DNA from: Calditrichia bacterium
GTDB taxonomy: Bacteria; Calditrichota; Calditrichia; RBG-13-44-9; J075
Length of the DNA: 64,000 nt
NCBI GenBank assembly: GCA_028284905.1
Contig: JANQQU010000072.1
Span: 1 to 64,000 of the forward strand
Direction of reading: 5' to 3'
The notes under the pieces were generated by a model, which did no database searches, was not told where the DNA came from, and worked only from the letters and a program-made list of their open reading frames with translations. Below, piece after piece: positions 53,384 through 61,963 of this stretch (positions within the stretch are counted from its first letter, which is position 1; each line of letters opens with the position of its first letter). A program made the position numbers and the translations under genes.

Positions 53384-53899
53384 ATGGCAGTTTTACCAAT
53401 TATCAAACTGGGGCACCCAACGCTGCGTAAACGGGCGGAGGAGATTACTGAATTTACCGACGACCTCTACGATCTGGCCGATAACATGGTCGACACAATG
53501 ATCGAAAACGAAGGGATTGGTCTGGCAGGTCCGCAGGTGAATATCGCCCGCCGTATCTTTGTTATTGATTTATCTTTAATTGATGAAGAGAAAGATCCGC
53601 AGGCGTATATCAACCCGAAAATTATTTCCACTGAAAATCTGGAGACAATGGAAGAGGGCTGCCTGAGCATTCCGGATGTACGTTCTGATGTTAGCCGGCC
53701 ATTTGCCCTGGAAGTTGAATATCAGACGCTCGACGGAGAAACTGTTCGGGAAAAAATGGACGGCTTGCTGGCAAGGGTTTTCCAGCACGAAAATGATCAC
53801 CTGGACGGGGTGCTTTTTATCGATAAAATTCCCCCAATTGAGCGTAAGCTTCTCGAACCACAATTAAATAAAATCCGGAGGTCAACTTCGCTCACGTAA
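53384..53899 (+). CDS. def: Peptide deformylase
   Basis: It removes the formyl group from new N-terminal methionines. The three family motifs are GIGLAGPQ (44-51, with Gly in place of the usual second Ala), EEGCLSIP (90-97, metal ligand Cys93) and HENDHLDG (135-142, the H-E-x-x-H site). The frame is open upstream into yajC, but ATG 53384 begins the natural N-terminus (MAVLPIIKLG) and lies 7 bp after the yajC stop. The protein has 171 residues. Confidence 0.95.
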   Translation: MAVLPIIKLGHPTLRKRAEEITEFTDDLYDLADNMVDTMIENEGIGLAGPQVNIARRIFVIDLSLIDEEKDPQAYINPKIISTENLETMEEGCLSIPDVRSDVSRPFALEVEYQTLDGETVREKMDGLLARVFQHENDHLDGVLFIDKIPPIERKLLEPQLNKIRRSTSLT

Positions 53900-53919
53900 A
53901 AAGTCTTAAAGTAGTTTTT

Positions 53920-54834
53920 ATGGGAACGCCGCAATTTGCAGTTCCCACCCTGGAAGCAATTCTAAACTCCCACCACCAGGTTGTCGGTGTAGTCACTCAA
54001 CCTGACCGCCAACGCGGACGCGGCAAAAAATTGCTGCCGACACCAGTAAAGCAATTCGCGCTGGATAATCACCTCTCCCCTATTCTTCAACCGGAAAAAA
54101 TGAAAGATCCGGCTTTTGTCACCGCTTTGCAGGCGCTTGATGCGGATGTTTTTGTTGTCGTGGCATTCCGGATTTTGCCGGAAATTGTATTTGCAATGCC
54201 TTCCCATGGCACGATCAACTTGCATCCTTCCTTGCTACCCAAATTTAGAGGCGCAGCGCCACTGAACTGGACGATTATTCAGGGTGAAGAGAGTACCGGG
54301 ATCACCACAATTTATATCAAGAAAGAAATTGATGCCGGCAACATTATCATTCAGCAGCCATTCCCATTGGTTCCGAATGAAACTGTGGGAGAATTACACG
54401 ACCGTATTGCCCCGGTTGGTGCGCAAGTCGTTTTAGACAGTCTGGCGCAAATTGCCGCTGGCACTGTCGCTGTTAGCATTCAGGATAATGACCTGGCAAC
54501 ACCGGCGCCCAAACTCACCAAAGAGACCTGCCATTTGGACTTTAATCAGCCGGCGGAGTCTGTCAAAAACTGGATACATGGTCTCTCGCCAGTGCCCGGT
54601 GCGTTTACCTATTACGACGGCCAATTGCTAAAACTATTTCGGGCGTCTGTTATCGAATCAACAAAGAATGTTACTCCGGGTACGATTTTAAAAGCAGCGG
54701 ATGGGGAGATACACATCGCCTGCCGGGATAGTGCCATTTCGGTTCATGAATTACAGTTGCAGGGAAAAAAGCGGCTCACCACCGATGTTTTCCTGCGTGG
54801 CAATCAGTTGCAGGAAGGCATTGTTTGTCTTTAG
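53920..54834 (+). CDS. fmt: Methionyl-tRNA formyltransferase
   Basis: It formylates initiator Met-tRNA. NLHPSLLPKFRGAAPLNW (near 94-111) holds the formyl-transfer His region, and the C-terminal SPVPGAFTYYDGQLLKLF domain fits. The start is uncertain: the family normally begins with a strand like LRIVFAGTP, and codons for LKVVF directly precede this ATG in frame, but no ATG, GTG, TTG or CTG occurs between the upstream in-frame stop (53869-53871) and 53920. A GGAGG site lies at 53877-53881. A non-standard start is possible. Confidence 0.93.
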   Translation: MGTPQFAVPTLEAILNSHHQVVGVVTQPDRQRGRGKKLLPTPVKQFALDNHLSPILQPEKMKDPAFVTALQALDADVFVVVAFRILPEIVFAMPSHGTINLHPSLLPKFRGAAPLNWTIIQGEESTGITTIYIKKEIDAGNIIIQQPFPLVPNETVGELHDRIAPVGAQVVLDSLAQIAAGTVAVSIQDNDLATPAPKLTKETCHLDFNQPAESVKNWIHGLSPVPGAFTYYDGQLLKLFRASVIESTKNVTPGTILKAADGEIHIACRDSAISVHELQLQGKKRLTTDVFLRGNQLQEGIVCL

Positions 54835-54875
54835 ATCCAACATTTGATTAATCTTACAAGCATATGGAGAGAATT

Positions 54876-55295
54876 ATGGCTCGTCAAAACATCTCTTCCG
54901 GCGCTAAATGGGAACCGATCATCGGTTATTCCCGGGCAGTCCGGGTTGGTAATGTGATTAATGTTTCCGGTAGTACCGCTTTGGATGAAAACGGTGAACT
55001 GATCGGCATCGGTGATCCTTACGCCCAGACGATCCAAACCCTGGAAAATATTCGCAAAGCGCTGCTAAAAGCCGGTGCAGCCCTGCATCACGTCGTTCGG
55101 ACACGCATCTATGTCACCGATATTGAACAATGGGAGGCGGTCGGTCGCGCTCATGGAGAATATTTTCGGGACATTCGCCCGGCCACATCAATGGTGGAAG
55201 TCAGCAAGCTAATCGACCCACGAATGCTGGTGGAAATCGAAGCGCAGGCAATTCTCGAAGACAGTGACGGACAATCACCGGCTGACGCCCGATAA
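54876..55295 (+). CDS. RidA/YjgF family protein
   Basis: A 139-residue member of the RidA (YjgF/YER057c/UK114) superfamily, which includes imine/enamine deaminases. It has [16 protein letters not shown] near 28 and [15 protein letters not shown] near 77, then the conserved [21 protein letters not shown] with the family Arg and Glu near 112-119. The ATG at 54876 is preferred over the one at 54864 because GGAGAG lies 4 bp upstream. Substrate unknown. Confidence 0.92.
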   Translation: MARQNISSGAKWEPIIGYSRAVRVGNVINVSGSTALDENGELIGIGDPYAQTIQTLENIRKALLKAGAALHHVVRTRIYVTDIEQWEAVGRAHGEYFRDIRPATSMVEVSKLIDPRMLVEIEAQAILEDSDGQSPADAR

Positions 55296-56286
55296 CAGTT
55301 CCACGCGAATGGATAAAGATTTCCCGACATTGAACACCGCCGGCCTACCGTTAACAGAAAAGATTCGCAATGCCGGTTACGCGCTGGGTTTCAGCGAAGT
55401 ACGCTTTTGCGACGCGGCACCACTAACCGATGCCGGAAAGCTTTTGGAAAGCTGGTTGGGCAATCGTTTTCACGGCACTATGGAATGGATGGCGCGCACC
55501 CGCCGGGAACGCCGCGATCCGAAAAGTTATTACCCCGAAGCGAAAACGATTATTGTTACTGCCTATAATTATTACCGGGAAAATGAAACGATCGAACGTC
55601 CGCCCACTGATGGCAACATCTCTATCTATGCCCGGGGGCGGGATTATCACAAAGTCATCCGCAAGAAGCTAAAATTACTCCTGAAAGATATTCAGCAGTT
55701 CCTCCCCGCAGCGCAGGGGCGGGTCTGCGTCGATTCCTTTCCGCTGATGGAAAAACCGCTGGCGGTAAAGGCCGGTATCGGCTGGATTGGTAAACACACC
55801 AACCTGATCATCAAGCAAAAGGGATCGTATTATTTTCTTGGCGAACTCCTCCTTACGGAAGAACTTCCGCCAGACCCGGCAATGCAGACGGATCATTGTG
55901 GCACCTGCAATCGTTGCCAGGTCGCCTGCCCCACGGATGCCCTTTCTACTCCCTATGTTCTCGAAGCGCAAAAATGTATCTCATACTTGACCATCGAACA
56001 TGATGGCGATATTGATCCGCAATTAGAAAAGGGGATGGAGAACTGGATCTTTGGTTGCGATATCTGCCAGGCAGTTTGCCCCTGGAACCGTTTTAGCACG
56101 CATACTGAAGAGCGCGATTTTGATAATCGATTACCGGATCATCTCTTCAACCTGCAGCAACTTGCCGCAATGAGTGAAACAGAATTCAACGATCGTTTTG
56201 CCGGTACGCCGGTACGCCGCAGCGGTTACGAAAATTTTATGCGGAATATTTCTATTGCCCGCCGAAATTCAGCGTCCGAGACATAA
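55264..56286 (+). CDS. queG: Epoxyqueuosine reductase
   Basis: It reduces epoxyqueuosine to queuosine in tRNA using cobalamin and two 4Fe-4S clusters. The cluster-binding cysteines are in [16 protein letters not shown] (near 211-226) and [13 protein letters not shown] (near 263-275). The [11 protein letters not shown] segment (near 171) and the earlier TAYNYYRE are characteristic. The GTG start at 55264 overlaps ridA by 32 bp; ATG 55309 is an alternative, and neither has a strong ribosome site. It complements tgt in the same gene string. Confidence 0.93.
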   Translation: MTDNHRLTPDNSSTRMDKDFPTLNTAGLPLTEKIRNAGYALGFSEVRFCDAAPLTDAGKLLESWLGNRFHGTMEWMARTRRERRDPKSYYPEAKTIIVTAYNYYRENETIERPPTDGNISIYARGRDYHKVIRKKLKLLLKDIQQFLPAAQGRVCVDSFPLMEKPLAVKAGIGWIGKHTNLIIKQKGSYYFLGELLLTEELPPDPAMQTDHCGTCNRCQVACPTDALSTPYVLEAQKCISYLTIEHDGDIDPQLEKGMENWIFGCDICQAVCPWNRFSTHTEERDFDNRLPDHLFNLQQLAAMSETEFNDRFAGTPVRRSGYENFMRNISIARRNSASET

Positions 56287-56362
56287 AAATTTTCCCATCC
56301 AAATATGTTTGATCTTTGTCCTTGAGTTCCCCCCTCCCATTTTCTACATTTGAATCTTTGTA

Positions 56363-56462
56363 AGATTAGGGGATTAGGGGTTTAGGGAGTTAGGTGATTA
56401 GGTAAGGATATACACTATCTTTTCCTATCCCCTAATATTCTAATCCCCTAAATCCCTAATAT
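56363..56462. repeat. TTAGGGG-type hairpin
   Basis: The left arm (56363-56405) repeats an 8 bp TTAGGGGA-like unit about five times with drift; the right arm (56421-56462) carries the complement. It lies between queG and manB. The same unit flanks the four-helix-bundle gene near 20.7-21.1 kb. Confidence 0.8.
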
Positions 56463-56496
56463 TTCACGCGCAACCGTCAAAGCAATGGAGATGACT

Positions 56497-57867
56497 ATGG
56501 CAACCGTAAATCCTTTTATTTTTCGAGAGTATGACATCCGCGGCGTTGTCGCAACGGACCTGACAGATGATGTTGTTACCCTTTTGGGGAAAGGGCTTGG
56601 CACTTATTTCATTCGTAAGGGCACTTGTAAGATCAGCGTTGGTGGGGATGTCCGCTTACATACCAATCAATTGAAATCCGCACTGTTGAAGGGACTGCTT
56701 TCTACCGGCATCCATGTCGTAGACCTTGGCCAGGTGCCAACAGGCATGCAGTATTTTTCTCTTTATGAACTGGAAGATGTTCATGGTGGCGTCATGATCA
56801 CCGGTAGTCATAATCCTCCGGAGTTCAATGGCTTCAAAATTTCCCTGGGCACTGGCCCGGTTTACGGGGAAGAAATTCAGCATATTCGTCAACTAATGGA
56901 AAGCGGCGATTTCGAAACCGGCGAAGGTGCTGCCGAAACGAAGGATCTCTACGAAACCTATTATGAGGACATGACCAGCAGAATTAAGTTGGAACGCCCG
57001 GTAAAAGTAGTCATCGACTGCGGTAATGGCGCAGCTTCCCTCGTGGCCCGGGAATTATTCAAGCGACTGGGCGCAGATGCAACTATGCTGTTTGACGAAC
57101 CGGATGGCAACTTTCCCAATCATCATCCCGATCCGACTGTCGTGGATTATATCCAGGATCTGATTAAAAAAGTGCGGGAAACCGGCGCAGAGCTTGGCAT
57201 CGGTTATGATGGTGATGCCGATCGTATTGGCGTTGTTGACGAAAATGGCGAAGTCATTTTTGGAGATAAGCTGGTGCTTATTTTCGCGCGGGAAATTCTT
57301 AAAAACCATCCCGGCGAACAAGTTATTTTTGACGTTAAATGCTCCCAGGCACTGGATGAAGAAATTACCAAGTCCGGCGGCAAGCCTTTAATGTGGAAAA
57401 CCGGTCATTCCCTCCTGAAGAAAAAAATAAAAGAATTGGGTGCACCGCTCGGCGGCGAAATGAGCGGGCACATCTTTATTGCCGATAAATTTCATGGATA
57501 TGACGATGCGGTATACGTTTCCGCCCGTTTGCTGGAAATCGTTTCGCAAAGCAATAAAAAGATGAGCGATTATCTCGAAGGCGTTACCCCGTATTTTTCA
57601 ACTCCGGAAATTCGCGTGGAATGCAACAGCGACGAAGAAAAATTTCAGATTACCGAAAAGGCCGTAAAGTATTTTAAAGAGAATTATGATGTTATCGATG
57701 TTGATGGTGTTAGAATTCTCTTCGGTGATGGTTGGGGACTGGTACGTGCTTCCAACACTCAGCCGGTAATTGTCATTCGCTTCGAGGCCCAAACCCAGGA
57801 ACGTCTGGATGAGATTCAGGAGATTGTCGTTAGCAAGCTCAAATCTTTTGGTGATGTAAAGATCTGA
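56497..57867 (+). CDS. manB: Phosphomannomutase/phosphoglucomutase
   Basis: It interconverts mannose (or glucose) 6- and 1-phosphates. The phosphoserine loop TGSHNPPEFNGFK has Ser104; the metal-binding DGDADR lies near 239-244; GEMSGHIF near 320 recognises sugar; the C-terminal phosphate loop RASNTQPVI is near 430. The ATG at 56497 is chosen because GGAG lies 6 bp upstream (456 residues). It supplies mannose 1-phosphate for ManC and so for the GDP-sugar enzymes. Confidence 0.94.
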   Translation: MATVNPFIFREYDIRGVVATDLTDDVVTLLGKGLGTYFIRKGTCKISVGGDVRLHTNQLKSALLKGLLSTGIHVVDLGQVPTGMQYFSLYELEDVHGGVMITGSHNPPEFNGFKISLGTGPVYGEEIQHIRQLMESGDFETGEGAAETKDLYETYYEDMTSRIKLERPVKVVIDCGNGAASLVARELFKRLGADATMLFDEPDGNFPNHHPDPTVVDYIQDLIKKVRETGAELGIGYDGDADRIGVVDENGEVIFGDKLVLIFAREILKNHPGEQVIFDVKCSQALDEEITKSGGKPLMWKTGHSLLKKKIKELGAPLGGEMSGHIFIADKFHGYDDAVYVSARLLEIVSQSNKKMSDYLEGVTPYFSTPEIRVECNSDEEKFQITEKAVKYFKENYDVIDVDGVRILFGDGWGLVRASNTQPVIVIRFEAQTQERLDEIQEIVVSKLKSFGDVKI

Positions 57868-57897
57868 TAAAGCCACCCGGCACTCTGAAAAAAATTG

Positions 57898-57933
57898 AAA
57901 ATTCCTCTGAATCTTATTCGGAGGAATTTTTTT
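57898..57933 (+). terminator. Rho-independent terminator after manB
   Basis: A 13 bp stem (AAATTCCTCTGAA with its near-complement) is followed by a run of T. It lies ~30 bp past the manB stop. Confidence 0.85.
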
Positions 57934-58053
57934 ATGCTATGTCTTTGCTTTATATTTTTCCTTAATTCATTTTCCATTTTCTTCCCTCAGCAAAAATTAT
58001 TTCTGTTTTTAAGTCTCGGACATCTTTCGTAACATTAGTCGCAAGTTATAAAA

Positions 58054-58890
58054 GTGAAATGTATTGCTACTAGAGCCATGTCCGCAGATGCCCAGCATAT
58101 ACTAGATACTGCAAAAGCAGCGGCCCGCAAAGCCGGGGAAATTATTCAGGATCGCCTTGGTCAGCTGGATGCTTCCGCGATTGATGAAAAAACAACGAAT
58201 GATTTTGTTACCAGTGTGGATTTAGCTGCAGAATCGGCCATCATCCGATATATTCACGAGCACTATCCGGATCATCGTATTCTGGGAGAAGAAAGCGGAC
58301 AGAGTCAATCCGGCAGCGATTATGAGTGGATTATCGATCCCCTGGATGGCACAACCAACTTCGTCAAAAATATTCCATTTTATGCTGTTTCTATTGGCGT
58401 CCGGTATCGGGCGCAGATGATTGCCGGCGTCGTATATAATCCCCCAGCTGACGAGCTTTTTTCCGCGCGCTTTCAACATGGCGCTTACCTGAATGATATA
58501 CCAATCAACATCGGCAATACGGATGATTTTTCCCGGGCGTTCCTCGCCACCGGATTTCCACATCACGCCAAGCATTACCTATCCCCTTTCATGTCTGCAT
58601 TTACGCAAATATTTGATGATGCAGCCGGCGTTCGTCGACTTGGTGCAGCCGCACTGGATTTATGTTATACTGCCTGTGGCCGCTTCGACGGCTTCTGGGA
58701 ACTGGGCTTACACGCCTGGGATATGGCTGCCGGCAGCTTGATTATAGAAGAAGCAGGTGGTGTAATTACCGACTTTCAGGGTAAAGCCAATCATCTTGAA
58801 AACGGATTTGTTATTGCCGGAAATTCGCTGATTCATCAGCATCTAATCAATACCCTTTCCACTTATTTTGAGGAGATCGAAAATGAATGA
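58054..58890 (+). CDS. suhB: Inositol monophosphatase family protein
   Basis: A 278-residue metal-dependent sugar phosphatase. LGEESGQS near 77-84 and WIIDPLDGTTNFVKNIPFYAVSIG near 93-116 carry the metal-binding Glu, Asp and Asp residues, and HAWDMAAGSLIIEEAGG near 225 the last Asp. Members hydrolyse inositol phosphates, fructose bisphosphate or related sugars; SuhB proteins also aid rRNA synthesis. GTG 58054 and ATG 58078 are both possible starts. Its stop codon overlaps the prs start region, so the two are coupled. Confidence 0.9.
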   Translation: MKCIATRAMSADAQHILDTAKAAARKAGEIIQDRLGQLDASAIDEKTTNDFVTSVDLAAESAIIRYIHEHYPDHRILGEESGQSQSGSDYEWIIDPLDGTTNFVKNIPFYAVSIGVRYRAQMIAGVVYNPPADELFSARFQHGAYLNDIPINIGNTDDFSRAFLATGFPHHAKHYLSPFMSAFTQIFDDAAGVRRLGAAALDLCYTACGRFDGFWELGLHAWDMAAGSLIIEEAGGVITDFQGKANHLENGFVIAGNSLIHQHLINTLSTYFEEIENE

Positions 58891-59926
58891 ATTGAAAGCA
58901 ACCCCGGTTAACCGCGGTGCGATGTCGTTCATTTCATGTGATTCCGGACGTCCTTTTGCGAAAAGGATAATCGTCGAGCTGAACAAAATTATTCAGAAAC
59001 AGGGTGGTGACACCAAGTACCGCTTAAAGCAGAGTGGTGATATCGTTTTTCCTAATGGCGAAGTTAAAGTTGTCGTAGAGGAAAATGTTCGCGGGGATGA
59101 TATTTACATCGTCCAGGCGATTGACGACCCGCTCTCGAAAAGCTCAGTCAATGACAATTTGATGGCAGTTCTCGCAGCTGTGCATGCTTGTTATCAGTCC
59201 GACGCGGATAATATAACCGTTGTTCTGCCCCAGTTTCCCTATTCGAGGCAGGAACGGCGAAAAACCAGGGAAGCAATTTCCGCCAAACTGGTTGCCGGTA
59301 TGCTGGAGAATGCCGGTGCGCGCCGAGTGATAACCCTGGACATTCATGCTGAAGCGATCCAGGGTTTTTTCAATCTGGCTAAACTGGAAGATTTACACGC
59401 CTCTCGGGTGTTCATCGATTACCTGCAACATATACTCCGTGTAGATCCGACACGCATGGCAGTCACCAGCCCCGATGTTGGCAGTGCGGAAAGAGCGCGC
59501 CATTATTCGAAGCAGTTGGGTATCGATTTGGCAATTGTGGATAAAGCTCGCGATTATTCTCAGGTGAGCACTATCGAAAGTATGCGTCTGGTGGGTGATG
59601 TTCGCGGAAAAGAAGTACTGTTGGTTGATGACATTATCGCGACCGGGGGCACACTGGTAAATGCGCTCCGTTTATTGAAAGAGAAAGGCGCTGATAAAAT
59701 TACCGTCTTAGCCAGCCTCCCCTTTTTCACCGGGAATTGTACCGAACGGTTGGATAAAGCGTATCAGGAAGGATTGTTGGACCTGGTTATCGGCACCGAT
59801 GCTGTCTATCACGGAAAACAATTTGTTGAATCCACACCGTGGTATATCGAAGTCAGTGTAGCAGCATTATTTGCCCGGGTAATATACAATATTAACAACA
59901 AGTTATCCGTAAGTGAGTTGCTGTAA
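58883..59926 (+). CDS. prs: Ribose-phosphate pyrophosphokinase
   Basis: It makes PRPP from ribose 5-phosphate and ATP. The LPQFPYSRQERRKTREAISAK stretch (near 116), ITLDIHAEAIQGFF (near 151) and the PRPP loop VLLVDDIIATGGT (near 252) identify it. Residues 1-18 before the first strand are an unusual extension. At 347 residues it is somewhat longer than the usual ~315. ATG 58883 has an AGGAGATCG ribosome site and overlaps the upstream stop by 8 bp. Confidence 0.92.
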   Translation: MNELKATPVNRGAMSFISCDSGRPFAKRIIVELNKIIQKQGGDTKYRLKQSGDIVFPNGEVKVVVEENVRGDDIYIVQAIDDPLSKSSVNDNLMAVLAAVHACYQSDADNITVVLPQFPYSRQERRKTREAISAKLVAGMLENAGARRVITLDIHAEAIQGFFNLAKLEDLHASRVFIDYLQHILRVDPTRMAVTSPDVGSAERARHYSKQLGIDLAIVDKARDYSQVSTIESMRLVGDVRGKEVLLVDDIIATGGTLVNALRLLKEKGADKITVLASLPFFTGNCTERLDKAYQEGLLDLVIGTDAVYHGKQFVESTPWYIEVSVAALFARVIYNINNKLSVSELL

Positions 59927-59945
59927 TTTAGGCACCTGATCGTAT

Positions 59946-61853
59946 TTATTTTACTGGTTTTCGGGAAAGATAGGTATCCATTTTTCCCGAAGCCACCCAA
60001 CCTTGCCAGCCTTGTTCCGTTTTTACCCGGTACCAGCGAATATTTTGGGAGAGATCTACAACTTTCTCTTCCAGAATCCACAGCTTTGTGCCGCGGACTA
60101 ACGATTGAAGCACTTTCGTCTCTTTAACCCCCGGTGCATTTCTTAAATTCAATGATATTCGGGTGTTCACGTATCTTTCCTGTAATAACTGATATTCAGT
60201 AGCTGTGTCTTGCGCTTGCCAATGTGCTAAAATCGCATTGCCTACATTGCCGGCACCGATAACAGCAAAAAAGAACAGCGTTAAAACCAGCGTAAGCACC
60301 GCGCTATAGGCAATATGCGAATATCGCCAGGCGCCCTCCTTTTGCTTTGAGAGAAAATTTTTCCGCTTTTTTTTCAGCAACCATTTTAACGGTTCGAGAA
60401 TTGCTTCCGGCTGTAGCGCATAATTTCCTCTTTCCGCTTTTCGTAAATGGCAGGAATAATATCGGACATTATCGAAATCATTAGCGATTAATCTTAAGAG
60501 CTTTTCCTGCCCGTTTGCCAGCAACCACTGGCGAATCGCATATGAAGTTGCCGCGTTATCCCGCTGGCGACTACTGCCCTGCATATCCGGAAAAGATTTA
60601 TCAGTCAAAGTGTGATTGGTAATAATTACCGCGAGTGGATTCTTAAATGCACCATCGAAATGCGACTTCACCTGGCGTAGACGCCGAATAAAGCGATTAT
60701 ACGACTGCCGGGGTGTTTCGCTGTTTAACAATTTCATTTGGCGAACAATCTTTTGGGCATCGATTAAAAAGAAAATACCGCCATTGTCGGTGGGAAGATC
60801 GTAAAAGTCCTCTGCATCTAAACGATTGGAATTATCATCATAGAACCGCAGTAATTGATCCTGCTGGCGTTTTTCCATTCGCTGAATAACCAGCTCGGCC
60901 GGGAAAGCAACGGGCTTCTCATAAGCCTTTTCTAAATAGTTGTTTTGTTTACGAAATCTGATTCTGTGCCCCACCTTGCGACTGCGTTGCTTTAACGCTG
61001 TAACTAAAATATCGAGGTAGCTGGCTTTATCCGTAGCGGATTCCCCGATTATTATCAAGTTCGTGCGGTTTCCCGCCTGGGCTTTTCCACCGTTTAAAAC
61101 ACTCTTACAATGCGGGCAAGAGGCACTTAATGCTTCTCTGCCCAGAAAAGACAGTACCGGCAATTGTTGCCGGCGACATTGGCAACGCCGAAAAAAAATA
61201 CCATAAGGTCCCGGCAATAATCGCCGATGAAGCACACCACATTCCGGGCAATGATAGTGGAGAAAACTGATATTCTTTTTACAGGAATTATTGGAACAGC
61301 GCAGAGAGAAATGACGCCAAAACGAAACGCCCTCCTCCATTGCTCGCAAGAGGATAAAGAGAATGAACTGCACAAAAAAAAGCGCGGAAACTACCAGCAG
61401 ATGCAGCATTCCAGCCAGATGCAGCGTCAATAATACAATCGGCACCGCTAAGGCTAGGAGCGCAAAGACAACTACCCCAAACGGCCAGGAAACAAACCAG
61501 AATGGTGTATCAACCAGCCGAATATTCCAGCGAATAATATTACGGTAATCCTCGATGCAATACTGCAGTGATTTACGAAAGACATCCCGTAAATCCAGAA
61601 ACGCCCGGTAATAAAAATAATTTTTAAATGCCGGCTCATCTCCCTGCGGTTTTACCTGTTGGGCTGCGGGTAATAAATTCAACCAGGCCTTGCGGATCGC
61701 CCGGCAATAATTAAAAAGTGTTCTTAGCAGTGCCGCCAGTCCCCCGCCACAGGCAAGATATAGCAGCACGTTTTCTACAAACCAATTGAGCGCAAATATA
61801 TATACCAATGAAACAATAATAGCGCCAATGGCGGTTCTTATTATCGCAATCAT
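59946..61853 (-). CDS. Double-GTPase-like membrane protein with degenerate G motifs and SH3b domain
   Basis: Residues 1-45 and ~118-172 are membrane segments. Residues ~186-252 hold zinc-ribbon-like pairs (CPEC at 202-205, CQC at 224-226, CPHC at 246-249) around GPYGIF and LPVLSFLGR, as in the Double-GTPase 2 family. The P-loop-like domain (~264-495) has GESATDKAS at 270 where G-x-x-x-x-G-K-[ST] is expected; DDNSN (339-343) instead of D-x-x-G-E; and TNHT (412-415) instead of [NT]-K-x-D. A last membrane helix (~513-536) leads to an SH3b domain (~560-626, LNLRNAPG and GWQGWVASG). It is probably a pseudo-GTPase. It converges with prs. Confidence 0.65.
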   Translation of the reverse strand: MIAIIRTAIGAIIVSLVYIFALNWFVENVLLYLACGGGLAALLRTLFNYCRAIRKAWLNLLPAAQQVKPQGDEPAFKNYFYYRAFLDLRDVFRKSLQYCIEDYRNIIRWNIRLVDTPFWFVSWPFGVVVFALLALAVPIVLLTLHLAGMLHLLVVSALFFVQFILFILLRAMEEGVSFWRHFSLRCSNNSCKKNISFLHYHCPECGVLHRRLLPGPYGIFFRRCQCRRQQLPVLSFLGREALSASCPHCKSVLNGGKAQAGNRTNLIIIGESATDKASYLDILVTALKQRSRKVGHRIRFRKQNNYLEKAYEKPVAFPAELVIQRMEKRQQDQLLRFYDDNSNRLDAEDFYDLPTDNGGIFFLIDAQKIVRQMKLLNSETPRQSYNRFIRRLRQVKSHFDGAFKNPLAVIITNHTLTDKSFPDMQGSSRQRDNAATSYAIRQWLLANGQEKLLRLIANDFDNVRYYSCHLRKAERGNYALQPEAILEPLKWLLKKKRKNFLSKQKEGAWRYSHIAYSAVLTLVLTLFFFAVIGAGNVGNAILAHWQAQDTATEYQLLQERYVNTRISLNLRNAPGVKETKVLQSLVRGTKLWILEEKVVDLSQNIRWYRVKTEQGWQGWVASGKMDTYLSRKPVK

Positions 61854-61963
61854 GTTGTTATAAACCTTTATCGATGGTTTCCCATCGCCCTCGCCAACTG
61901 TATCCCTACTACCAACTAACCTTCCTGATAAATCAAAACGCTCCCCAAGGTATCCCCGTGCAG

